The position numbers and the translations under genes are program-made. The notes under the pieces were generated by a model. That model was not told the origin of the DNA. It searched no databases and saw nothing but the letters and a program-made list of their open reading frames with translations. A stretch of 7,925 nt of DNA, from positions 1-7,925 of the forward strand of contig DNPP01000468.1 of assembly GCA_003501365.1 (NCBI GenBank), read 5' to 3'. Position 1 is the first letter of the stretch, and each line of letters starts with the position of its first letter. The stretch comes from Bacillota bacterium. Its GTDB lineage: Bacteria; Bacillota; UBA4882; UBA8346. This document shows, in pieces, positions 1-6,280 of this stretch.

Positions 1-2
1 CC

Positions 3-410
3 GCCTGGCATGACGGTTATTATCACACCGGAGACACTGCTTGGCAGGATGAGGACGGTTATCTCTGGTATATTGGCCGGACTGACGATGTCATTAAATC
101 GTCCGGTTACCGGATTAGCCCTTTTGAAATTGAAAGTGTACTCATGGAGCATCCCGCAGTGTTGGAATGCGCTATTACCGCAGCGCCGGATGCTGTGCGC
201 GGACAAGTTGTCAAAGCGACCATCGTGCTTACCCGTAATTATACTGCTTCCGACGAACTGGCAAATGAAATCAAAGATTACGTGAAGCACGCTACAGCAC
301 CTTACAAGTATCCGCGCATCATTGAATTTGTCGATGAGCTTCCCAAAACCATCAACGGAAAAATCCGCCGGGTGGAAATAAGGGAAAAGAACAATCAGGC
401 CGGGAAATAA
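3..410 (+). CDS. Acyl-CoA synthetase (AMP-forming), C-terminal fragment cut by window edge
   Basis: This is the last 135 residues of an ANL-superfamily acyl-CoA synthetase; the start lies outside the window. These enzymes activate a carboxylic acid with ATP to an acyl-adenylate and then transfer it to CoA. Visible motifs are YYHTGD (residues 6-11, the conserved TGD loop), YIGRTDDVIKSSGYRI (the hinge and start of the mobile C-terminal domain) and PKTINGKIRR near the end, whose lysine in NGK is the adenylation lysine. The wording IKSSGYRISPFEIES and VRGQVVKA resembles medium-chain or acetyl/propionyl-type synthetases more than long-chain FadD. The chain-length choice is unknown because the substrate pocket is outside the window. 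The reading frame is open from base 3 to the TAA at 408-410 and a strong terminator follows. Family assignment is firm, substrate is not. Confidence 0.9.
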   Translation, partial: AWHDGYYHTGDTAWQDEDGYLWYIGRTDDVIKSSGYRISPFEIESVLMEHPAVLECAITAAPDAVRGQVVKATIVLTRNYTASDELANEIKDYVKHATAPYKYPRIIEFVDELPKTINGKIRRVEIREKNNQAGK

Positions 411-447
411 TATTAAGTTACTTACCATTCGATAATTTGTTACAGAA

Positions 448-480
448 AGACTTTCGAAGGCTTTTCGAAAGTTTTTTTAT
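448..480 (+). terminator. Rho-independent terminator after the acyl-CoA synthetase
   Basis: A perfect 9-bp stem (ACTTTCGAA at 450-458 with TTCGAAAGT at 464-472) closes a 5-base loop and runs into seven Ts (472-478). The stem can extend outward through a G-T pair and further A-T pairs. It sits 37 bases after the stop codon. The same hairpin occurs almost unchanged at 1981-2013. Confidence 0.85.
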
Positions 481-500
481 GGCCGAAAACTAAACAAAAA

Positions 501-530
501 TTGTAATTTTGTAGTATAGTAAAGTATAAC
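501..530 (+). promoter_or_regulatory. Candidate sigma-A promoter for the aminotransferase gene
   Basis: TTGTAA at 501-506 and TATAAC at 525-530 are separated by 18 bases, a usable -35/-10 pair. Transcription would begin near 537, giving a leader of about 24 bases ahead of the ATG at 561. It lies just after a terminator, so the following gene needs its own promoter. Inferred from sequence only. Confidence 0.45.
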
Positions 531-560
531 AACCAAAGTTAATTAATAGGAGATTAGTTA

Positions 561-1781
561 ATGAATGAATTGACAAGAATGAATATTTCTTTTTCGCCTC
601 CGGATATCACGGATATTGAAATCAATGAGGTTATTGATACTTTACGGTCCGGTTGGATCACGACGGGGCCTAAAACGAAATTGTTTGAACAAAAGATTGC
701 CGAATACACGCACACTTCCAAAGCTGCATGCTTAAACTCGGCTACTGCCGCATTGGAGCTCACATTGAGACTCTTAGGCATCGGCGCGGGCGATGAAGTG
801 ATTACCTCCGCCTATACGTATTCGGCATCGGCAAGTGTGATTCATCACGTGGGAGCTAGAATTATCCTTGTCGATACTGCAAAAGGCTCTTATCAGATGG
901 ATTATGACATGTTAGAGCAGGCAATTACCGCAAAAACCAAGGCAATCATCCCGGTGGATATCGCCGGAGTGATGTGCGATTATGATAGGATATTTAAAAT
1001 CGTAGAGGCCAAGAAGCATTTGTTTATTCCTGCGGGTGAGCTGCAAGCGGCAATCGGTAGAGTTGTGATCCTGGCGGACGCGGCCCATTCATTTGGCGCG
1101 ACTTATCAAGGGAAACGAAGCGGAGAGGTGGCCGATTTCAGCTGCTTTTCTTTTCATGCGGTAAAAAATCTTACCACCGCCGAAGGCGGAGCGGTTACCT
1201 GGCGCGATATTGCCGGGATCAATAATGAGGCACTTTATAAAGAATTGATGCTTCTATCCTTACATGGCCAGTCAAAGGATGCGCTGGCAAAGACTAAAGT
1301 GGGCTCCTGGGAATACGACATTATATATCCTGCTTATAAATGCAATATGACGGATATCATGGCGGCCTTGGGCCTCGGTCAACTGCAGCGCTACCCGGAT
1401 CTCCTTAAAAGAAGAAAGCAGCTTATAGCGATGTATGATAAAGGCTTAGCCGACTGTAATCTTGATATTTTAAAACATTATAGCGATGAATATTCATCGA
1501 GCGGGCATCTTTATTTGGTTAGGCTAAGAGGTAAGGATGAAGAACAACGCAATAGGGTGATTAAGGAAATGGCTGAGCGGGGAATAGCCACCAACGTTCA
1601 TTATAAACCATTACCGATGCATACGGCCTATCGTAACCTTGGTTTTAATATCGCGGATTACCCTAATTCTTTTGCGCAATATCAAAATCAAATCACCTTG
1701 CCGCTGCATACATTGCTCAATGATGAACAAGTGGAATATATCATGGCTGAGATGAAGGGGATAGTAAGGCAGCAGTTTTGA
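561..1781 (+). CDS. DegT/DnrJ/EryC1/StrS-family PLP-dependent sugar aminotransferase
   Basis: This 406-residue protein has the usual length and layout of the DegT/DnrJ/EryC1/StrS family. Most members transfer an amino group from glutamate to a nucleotide-linked keto sugar for cell-surface polysaccharides, glycoproteins or antibiotics. The N-terminus carries the family opening around SGWITTGPKT (residues 30-39). SATAALEL (60-67) is the cofactor phosphate-binding stretch, D173 in LADAAHSFGA would contact the PLP ring nitrogen, and K202 in FHAVKNLTTAEGG is the PLP Schiff-base lysine. HYKPLPMH (347-354) is the family's C-terminal motif. The start is supported by AGGAG at 549-553. The gene stands alone between two terminators, with no sugar-nucleotide dehydratase, glycosyltransferase or flippase nearby, so its sugar substrate cannot be inferred from context. 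Confidence 0.92.
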   Translation: MNELTRMNISFSPPDITDIEINEVIDTLRSGWITTGPKTKLFEQKIAEYTHTSKAACLNSATAALELTLRLLGIGAGDEVITSAYTYSASASVIHHVGARIILVDTAKGSYQMDYDMLEQAITAKTKAIIPVDIAGVMCDYDRIFKIVEAKKHLFIPAGELQAAIGRVVILADAAHSFGATYQGKRSGEVADFSCFSFHAVKNLTTAEGGAVTWRDIAGINNEALYKELMLLSLHGQSKDALAKTKVGSWEYDIIYPAYKCNMTDIMAALGLGQLQRYPDLLKRRKQLIAMYDKGLADCNLDILKHYSDEYSSSGHLYLVRLRGKDEEQRNRVIKEMAERGIATNVHYKPLPMHTAYRNLGFNIADYPNSFAQYQNQITLPLHTLLNDEQVEYIMAEMKGIVRQQF

Positions 1782-2235
1782 TTAAGAAGGATGATAATTC
1801 TTTTAACCCCGTTCCTGCCCATATGGTGGGGATCTGTGTTGCGGCTTTAAGCTTAATTCAGCCTTAACCTTTGTTTGTAAGCCATAATCCTTTTTCTATG
1901 GGCATCCAATTAGTAGCGTTATAATCGGTTCAGGCATATTTTAAAATTGTAGGATTTTGCTTAATCAATAGGCGATGATAAGACTTTCGAAGTATTTTCG
2001 AACGTCTTTTTATATAGTGGCCTAAATAATCAGACAAAAACATTTCATTTTATTGCAATATATATCATAAAGCCAAACTAATACTGCACACAGAAAATAG
2101 TTATTTAATATGCATAAATTAGCTAAAGCCTATATTGCCACGCTAAGCTTTTTGATCACTTTAAAAAATTTAGTGTAAAATATCTTAATTATTTTGCAGG
2201 ACTTTGCAAAACTAATCAGAATATATAATTATAAA
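1782..2235. other. AT-rich intergenic stretch without a recognised gene
   Basis: Apart from the hairpin at 1981-2013, I see no supportable gene on either strand. Bases 1786-1855 could encode a short peptide (PAHMVGICVAALSLIQP) that hints at a small membrane protein, but it stops at once and has no start codon with a ribosome binding site. From about 2020 onward the DNA is very AT-rich, with no long open frame. An undetected small RNA or a decayed gene is possible but unproved. Confidence 0.5.
1981..2013 (+). terminator. Terminator hairpin, near-copy of the one at 448-480
   Basis: An 11-bp stem with one internal mismatch (1981-1991 with 1997-2007) encloses a 5-base loop and is followed by TTTTTAT. 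It differs from the hairpin at 448-480 at only four of 33 positions. It lies about 200 bases after the aminotransferase stop, far for a terminator of that gene, though no other gene lies between. Confidence 0.65.
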
Positions 2236-2265
2236 TTGCAAGATATGTTAATCTGGACTTAAAAT
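2236..2265 (+). promoter_or_regulatory. Candidate promoter of the deoR-type regulator and former operon
   Basis: TTGCAA at 2236-2241 and TAAAAT at 2260-2265 are separated by 18 bases. Transcription would start near 2272. Just downstream an inverted GACTC/GAGTC pair (2273-2277 and 2296-2300) spans the expected initial transcribed region, a plausible but unproved operator for the regulator encoded next. Confidence 0.4.
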
Positions 2266-2325
2266 AACCCGAGACTCTCATAACTTAATTTATTCGAGTC
2301 GATACTTTCGTTGTGGAGGGATATT

Positions 2326-3135
2326 ATGACACAAAATATTCAAGAATCTATTTTGCCGGCTGAAAGACGCAAACGAATTTTAGAGTATATTCAGCAAAAT
2401 GGTAGTGGCCGAATTGAAGAACTGGCAACCACTTTGGGGGTTTCTGAGGCTACGGTTAGGCGAGACCTATCCATACTGGACACAGAAGGTTTTGTGGACC
2501 GTACGCACGGAGGGGCTGTTCTCCCTGAAACGAGCACTGCTTTTGAACGTCTTTATCCTGAAAAAAGAGCCCTTTTTTCTGAGGAAAAGCAAGCGATTGG
2601 ATTGAAAGCCGCAACCATGGTTTCTGATGGCGAAACTCTAATTTTAGATTCGGGTTCGACTACATTTGAAATCGCACGAAATCTAATTTTTCATAAAAAT
2701 CTTACGATCATCACTTATGATTTATTTATAGCCAGCAGCTTCATATATGATCCATCAACCACAGTAATAGTTACTGGCGGGGTACGACGCGATGGTTTTA
2801 ATGTCCTGATTGGCCCGATTGCTGAAGAACTGCTTCGCCAAGTTAAAGTTAATAAGGCTTTCATCGGCGCTGACGCAGTAGACTTTACGCAAGGCATCAC
2901 TAATGCAACATTCACCGAAGTATCCATTAAACGTTTAATCATTGAAGCTGCTAATGAAGTGGTTTTGGTAGCCGATCATTCGAAATTTGGGAAATTAGCA
3001 TTGGCTAAAGTATGTTCACTAAACCAGATTCAACATATTGTTACAGATCAGAAGTTGGATGATTCAATTTTACAAGGGATTCAGAGATTGGAAATCCCAT
3101 TAACCATTGTTCAGGCAGAAGAGAAGAATTTATAA
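2326..3135 (+). CDS. DeoR-family sugar-phosphate-responsive transcriptional repressor
   Basis: This 269-residue protein has typical DeoR length and both DeoR parts. An N-terminal winged helix-turn-helix covers about residues 14-66: RRKRILEYI, then IEELATTLGVSEATVRRDL, then the signature GFVDRTHGGAV. A C-terminal sensor domain covers about 85-240, with LDSGSTTFEIA (107-117) as the phosphosugar-binding loop, GGVRRDGFNVLIGP (151-164), FIGADAVD (179-186) and VADHSKFG (215-222). Members usually repress a neighbouring sugar-catabolic operon until a phosphorylated intermediate binds. The start is ATG 2326, because GGAGGG at 2315-2320 ends 5 bases before it; an in-frame TTG at 2311 overlaps that site and is unlikely. 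It appears intact, yet the genes directly downstream are broken. It resembles the SgcR role in the E. coli sgc locus by neighbourhood, but orthology is not shown. Confidence 0.93.
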   Translation: MTQNIQESILPAERRKRILEYIQQNGSGRIEELATTLGVSEATVRRDLSILDTEGFVDRTHGGAVLPETSTAFERLYPEKRALFSEEKQAIGLKAATMVSDGETLILDSGSTTFEIARNLIFHKNLTIITYDLFIASSFIYDPSTTVIVTGGVRRDGFNVLIGPIAEELLRQVKVNKAFIGADAVDFTQGITNATFTEVSIKRLIIEAANEVVLVADHSKFGKLALAKVCSLNQIQHIVTDQKLDDSILQGIQRLEIPLTIVQAEEKNL

Positions 3136-3490
3136 ATTACGGGTGTTGTCAATTCCAATTTATATGGACTTGACTTCCAATAAGTGGGTATAACCTAATC
3201 CATTTTGTAGCAGCAGATAAAACCATTATTGGGCTACATTCATCAATTCTTTTTCTTTTTGCGGTGGTCGTTTTGGGATGGTTGATACTTCGATATACAA
3301 TGATTGGTAGAGGCATATTTGCCATAGGCGGAGACTTAGAAGCGGCGAAACGTGTTGGATTTAATGTTAAAGTCATTCAGTTTTTTGTTTATAGTGACGG
3401 GAATACCGGCTTATCAACGCAAGCGAAACGAAAAATTGAGTGCAGATTTGTTGAATGGATAATTATCCACCGATGGAGGTACACAATCCG
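3136..3490 (+). pseudogene. Remnant of an ABC sugar permease (ribose/AI-2 type), first copy
   Basis: Directly after the deoR stop lies the middle of a BPD_transp_2 permease in at least three frames. Bases 3137-3190 read LSIPIYMDLTSNKWV and end in a stop. The next frame gives a hydrophobic helix around 3240-3290 followed by the family hallmark MIGRGIFAIGGDLEAAKRVG (3297-3356) and NVKVIQFFVYS (to about 3392). After another shift VTGI and then LINASETKN appear, matching the family's next conserved loop, and GGTQS near 3475 may be its GGT motif. The N-terminal half and the C-terminus are gone. In a working gene this membrane subunit would carry a monosaccharide or similar ligand. No ATPase or binding-protein gene is present. 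The frames are too broken for a functional product. Confidence 0.8.
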
Positions 3491-3499
3491 TAATTTTAA

Positions 3500-3757
3500 T
3501 TCCATGTCTTTTCAATTTCCTTAAATATTGGAAACGGCTCGGTTGGAATGATTCCGGTACCGCTGATAATTTTTGCAGGGATTGTTTTCATTTTTGCAAT
3601 TGTTTTAAATAAAACATCTTATGGATTTAAACCTCGTAAATCCCAATGGGGGCTTTGGTACGGTCGCCGGATTGGTTTTGGCCATTTTATCTTTACAATT
3701 TTTATCCAGTGGTTTTAATATGCTTCGTTTTAGCAACTTTTTTAAGGAATTTATATT
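3500..3757 (+). pseudogene. Remnant of a second ABC sugar permease, two deletion-joined pieces
   Basis: Frame 2 from 3500 gives NIGNGSVGMIPVPLIIFAG, a hydrophobic stretch and LNKTSYG (to about 3626). This is the same family segment already seen near 3230-3310 in the first remnant, so the two come from different permease genes. A frame change then gives GGFGTVAG (3648-3671) and ILSLQFLSSGFNMLRFSNFF (to about 3743), the region close to the C-terminus of such permeases. About 80-100 residues that normally lie between the two pieces are missing. Paired permeases of this type (as in LsrC/LsrD) are common in ribose/AI-2-like importers. The last piece runs straight into a metallopeptidase fragment near 3750-3760. 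Confidence 0.78.
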
Positions 3758-4312
3758 GGCTGCCCGGTTGTCGATAAACCTTATTTTGAACAATTAATTG
3801 GTACCAAAGTAACTGGAACATCAATTGATAATCGCGGCGGAGTTACTACATTGGTATATATAGCAAATCTATTAAAAAAAGAACAGCCTCGCTCAACTGT
3901 CTATTTAGTTGGAACAGTTTGGGAGGAATATAATTTGCGTGGTGCAATAATTGCCGCAAGAGCCTGCAAACCCGATATCGCTATCGCTTTGGATGTTGTT
4001 TTAGCCGGTGATACGCCTGACTTAAAAAATAGATTTGAAGTTTTTCTTGGAAAGGGTCCGGCCTTAATGATGTACAATTTTCACGGTCGGGGTACATTGA
4101 ATGGAACTATTCCTCATAAGGGGTTGACTGATTTAGCTATGAGTGCCGCTAAACAGTTGAATATCCCGCTTCAGCGTTTTGCTGCGGTGGGGATTCTCAC
4201 CGATTCATCTTACGTTCAACTAGAGGGTAACGGCATTGCCGCATTGGAACTCGGATTTCCGGCCAGATATGCCCATACACCCACGGAAATTTGTGACATA
4301 AAAGAAAAATAG
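3755..4312 (+). pseudogene. M42-family metallopeptidase (SgcX-like), C-terminal half only
   Basis: From about 3755 the plus strand reads IGCPVVDKPYFEQLIGTKV and then GTSIDNRGG, continuing in one frame to the TAG at 4310-4312, about 185 residues. M42 aminopeptidase/endoglucanase-like proteins are about 340-370 residues and bind two metal ions. Retained landmarks are the aspartate of DNR (3827-3829), the EE pair of TVWEEYNLRGA (3923-3928), the aspartate of ALDVVLAGD (about 3992) and the histidine of ARYAHTP (4274-4276). The N-terminal half, including the first metal-binding histidine and the inserted PDZ-like domain, is missing, replaced by the permease tail. A TTG at 3851 cannot be a genuine start, since it would also drop the DNR ligand. 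It sits between transporter and kinase remnants, as expected for an operon member. Likely non-functional. Confidence 0.85.
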
Positions 4313-4548
4313 AGTATATTCCGTTAGGATCAGAGGGGTTAATTGTTTTGCCATGAGCTGATTATGGAGATGCATTGTTGGCGGCATTGGGTACAGGGCT
4401 GTTTAAAAATAAGAATGATATATGTCAACATATTCAGTTTAATCAAAAAGTAGTGCCCAACCCGGTTCATACAGCTCAATATAGACCCTATCTTAAGCAC
4501 TACACGGAACTTTATCGACAAACCAAGAATCTTATGCACGAACTATAA
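4309..4548 (+). pseudogene. FGGY-family carbohydrate kinase, two joined C-terminal pieces
   Basis: The first piece reads IEYIPLGSEGLIVLP (4309-4353), like the IPPGSEGL-LPY segment of FGGY kinases before the GER motif. A TGA at 4354 follows. The same frame then continues as ADYGDALLAALGTGLF (4357-4404), the ASYGDA motif near the kinase C-terminus, and on to YRPYLKHYTELYRQTK and MHEL before TAA at 4546-4548. The xylulokinase-like ending is characteristic. The residues normally between the pieces, with much of the ATP-binding domain, and the whole sugar-binding N-terminal domain are absent. In the ancestral operon it would have phosphorylated the imported sugar, giving a ligand for the DeoR regulator. 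The exact sugar is unknown. Confidence 0.8.
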
Positions 4549-4581
4549 AAATCAATGAATACATAATGGAGGAATCGAATT

Positions 4582-5385
4582 ATGCAATGGACTAAAGAAA
4601 TGTTTGGCGTGAATAAACCGATTATCGCAATGTGTCATTTTCAGGCAATGCCCGGTGATCCGTATTACGATGAAAAAGCCGGTATGGAAAAAGTAATTGA
4701 ACTAGCACGGCATGACCTTTTAGCACTTCAAGAGGGTGGTGTTGATGCAGTTATGTTTTCGAATGAGTTTAGTCTTCCATATCTTACTAAAGTGAAGCCG
4801 GAGACAATTGCTGCCATGGCTAGAGTAATTGGGCAATTGTTAAGTGACATTAAGATTCCATTTGGAGTCAATGTTCTTTGGGATCCGTATGCTTCAATTG
4901 ATTTAGCGGCGGCAACTGGTGCAAAATTCATCCGGGAGATTATCACCGGCGTTTATGCTAGTGATTTCGGCCTTTGGAATACGAATGTCGGGGAAACGAT
5001 TCGCCATAAAAAAGAGCTGGGTGTATCTGACCTAAAAATGTTATTTAATATTGTTCCAGAAGCGGCTACTTATTTAGGCGACCGAGATATTTGTTCCATA
5101 GCTCGATCAACGGTTTTTAACAATCGTCCCGATGCACTATGCGTGTCCGGTCTAACAGCAGGAGTCGAAGCAGATACCCAGATTTTGATTCAAGTTAAAA
5201 AGGTTGTACCGGATACGGTAGTATTTTGTAATACTGGTTGCCGTTTAGAAAATGTCGAACGTCAACTTGCTGTAGCAGATGGTGCAATTGTCGGCACAAC
5301 ATTTAAAGTTGACGGTAAATTCGAAAATTTAGTCGATAAAGCAAGAGTGAAAGCATTTATGGACAAAGTAAAATCGATTCGTTAA
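4582..5385 (+). CDS. BtpA/SgcQ-family protein (TIM-barrel-like, role uncertain)
   Basis: This 267-residue protein matches the BtpA/SgcQ family at full length. Family features are KPIIAMCHFQAMPGDP (12-27), EGGVDAVMFSNEF (51-63), IPFGVNVLWDP (92-102), AKFIREIITGVYASDFG (114-130), DALCVSGLTAG (184-194), VFCNTGCRLENV (214-225) and ADGAIVGTTFKVDGKFEN (232-249). The order suggests a TIM-barrel fold, with C-terminal Gly-rich turns like those that bind phosphate in such barrels. BtpA was named for an effect on photosystem I in cyanobacteria and SgcQ sits in the E. coli sgc sugar locus; a firm biochemical activity is not established to my knowledge. The start follows GGAGG at 4568-4572. It is the only intact structural gene of the decayed operon. 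Its own promoter is not obvious; transcription may come through from the deoR promoter. Confidence 0.88.
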   Translation: MQWTKEMFGVNKPIIAMCHFQAMPGDPYYDEKAGMEKVIELARHDLLALQEGGVDAVMFSNEFSLPYLTKVKPETIAAMARVIGQLLSDIKIPFGVNVLWDPYASIDLAAATGAKFIREIITGVYASDFGLWNTNVGETIRHKKELGVSDLKMLFNIVPEAATYLGDRDICSIARSTVFNNRPDALCVSGLTAGVEADTQILIQVKKVVPDTVVFCNTGCRLENVERQLAVADGAIVGTTFKVDGKFENLVDKARVKAFMDKVKSIR

Positions 5386-5411
5386 GATAAAGCGAAACGC
5401 GCTTGATAGCT

Positions 5412-5444
5412 AAAAGGCTTTCGGAGATTTTCTGGAGGCCTTTT
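5412..5444 (+). terminator. Terminator between convergent BtpA and Crp/Fnr genes
   Basis: A 14-bp stem containing some G-T pairs (5412-5425 with 5431-5444) closes a 5-base loop and begins with AAAA and ends with TTTT, so it could serve both converging transcripts. It begins 27 bases after the BtpA-family stop. A separate perfect 15-base palindrome (5478-5492, centred on TTGGAATCCAA) lacks a T tract and may be a second hairpin for the minus-strand gene. Confidence 0.7.
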
Positions 5445-5501
5445 CCAATCTTAATTATGAAACCCCCTCATATGATATATTGGAATCCAATAATTCCCCC
5501 T

Positions 5502-6215
5502 TTATGATCCATTACTCATTGCTTTTAAAGCGAGGATGTCCAATAGTTTAAATGCAGTTAGATGAAAATCGATCACGCCTTCATCTCTCATATTACACAA
5601 CTCTCGCGACATCGACGGCCGGGATACGTTCAAGAAATCGGCAAGCTGATTTCGGTTTAGGGGCAATATAATATTGGGGTTTCCTGTCTTTTGGTATTGT
5701 TCCAGCAAATAAACACTGATTTTTCCGCGCATACTTTTAATAGTAAGGTATTCGACTTTTCTATTCAGCAGTAAGGCTCGCTCCGAGACTATTTTTAGGA
5801 AATTCCGGATCAATACGCGGTGGCAGTTACACATTTTCGGGCATTCACCGATAATCTTTCCCCGCGGTAGAAAGAAAACCGTACAAGCTTCCTCGGCCTG
5901 AACCGTTGCCGGCCAGGTCGACTGGGTTGAAAAAGCGACGATTTCGCCAAAAATATCTCCAGGTTCAAGCCGCGTCATTACACTGCGATCTCCGGCGGCG
6001 TTCTCTTTACTGACGGTTGCCTTGCCTTTCAAAACAACTCCTACGGCCTCAAAAGTATCTCCGGCGATTATAATATAATCATTTTTATAATAATTCCTTA
6101 TTTTGGGTTGCAGGCATTCCAGCATTGTATGAAGTTCATCGGGAGCGATTTCTTTAAACAGATCCGTTTTGGAAAGGGTATTAAAATACTTTGTAAACAT
6201 AGTTTGATTATCCAT
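5502..6215 (-). CDS. Crp/Fnr-family transcriptional regulator, HcpR-like by context
   Basis: This 237-residue regulator has an N-terminal cyclic-nucleotide-binding-like effector domain (about 20-120, with VVLKGKATVS at 60-69 and RLEPGDIFGEIVAF at 82-95), a long dimerisation helix (about 131-160) and a C-terminal winged helix-turn-helix (about 185-216, LNRNQLADFLNVSRPSMSRE). It lacks the N-terminal cysteine cluster of classical Fnr but carries C125, C129 and C131 in ECPKMCNCH just before the dimerisation helix. The start is set at 6215, where GAGGA precedes ATG by 9 bases; the ATG at 6248 lies at the expected transcription start and lacks a ribosome binding site. It is divergent from hcp. Crp/Fnr proteins called HcpR regulate hcp in several anaerobes, so control of its neighbour is a reasonable inference. 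The ligand is unknown. Confidence 0.9.
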   Translation of the reverse strand: MDNQTMFTKYFNTLSKTDLFKEIAPDELHTMLECLQPKIRNYYKNDYIIIAGDTFEAVGVVLKGKATVSKENAAGDRSVMTRLEPGDIFGEIVAFSTQSTWPATVQAEEACTVFFLPRGKIIGECPKMCNCHRVLIRNFLKIVSERALLLNRKVEYLTIKSMRGKISVYLLEQYQKTGNPNIILPLNRNQLADFLNVSRPSMSRELCNMRDEGVIDFHLTAFKLLDILALKAMSNGS

Positions 6216-6250
6216 ATTTTCGTATCCTCGGCTACCGATTTGCTGCATTT

Positions 6251-6280
6251 ATTATAATATAATGGGCCTACAAAAAACAA
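6251..6280 (-). promoter_or_regulatory. Candidate promoter of the Crp/Fnr-family gene
   Basis: On the minus strand TTGTTT (6275-6280) and a perfect TATAAT (6251-6256) are separated by 18 bases. Transcription would start around the ATG at 6248, which argues that translation begins at 6215. The -35 box touches the left arm of the inverted repeat at 6278-6319, so a factor bound there could affect this gene. Confidence 0.55.

Noticed and set aside
10..285. Plus-strand 91-residue open frame at the window start
   Set aside because: It is a different frame over the acyl-CoA synthetase, whose conserved motifs run through frame 3 from base 3.
2311..2325. Upstream TTG start for the DeoR regulator
   Set aside because: The codons overlap the GTGGAGGG ribosome binding site that serves the ATG at 2326.
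3264..3524. An 86-residue open frame starting at GTG
   Set aside because: Permease-like sequence continues upstream of the GTG in frame, and after FVYS the frame departs from the family. It is a piece of a broken permease, not a small gene.
3851..4312. A 153-residue open frame that could be called an intact small gene
   Set aside because: It starts at an internal TTG without a ribosome binding site, M42 homology continues upstream in the same frame to about 3755, and the frame starts after an essential metal ligand. It is part of a truncated gene.
4339..4539. Minus-strand open frame of 66 residues
   Set aside because: It is antisense to a clear FGGY kinase C-terminal segment and has no recognisable features or ribosome binding site.
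3136..4560. Programmed frameshifting or recoding across the broken genes
   Set aside because: Large conserved blocks are missing altogether and several stops intervene, which recoding cannot explain; deletion and decay fit better.
6216..6248. Upstream ATG at 6248 for the Crp/Fnr regulator
   Set aside because: It lies directly next to the TATAAT box at the expected transcription start and has no ribosome binding site, whereas the ATG at 6215 has GAGGA at good spacing.
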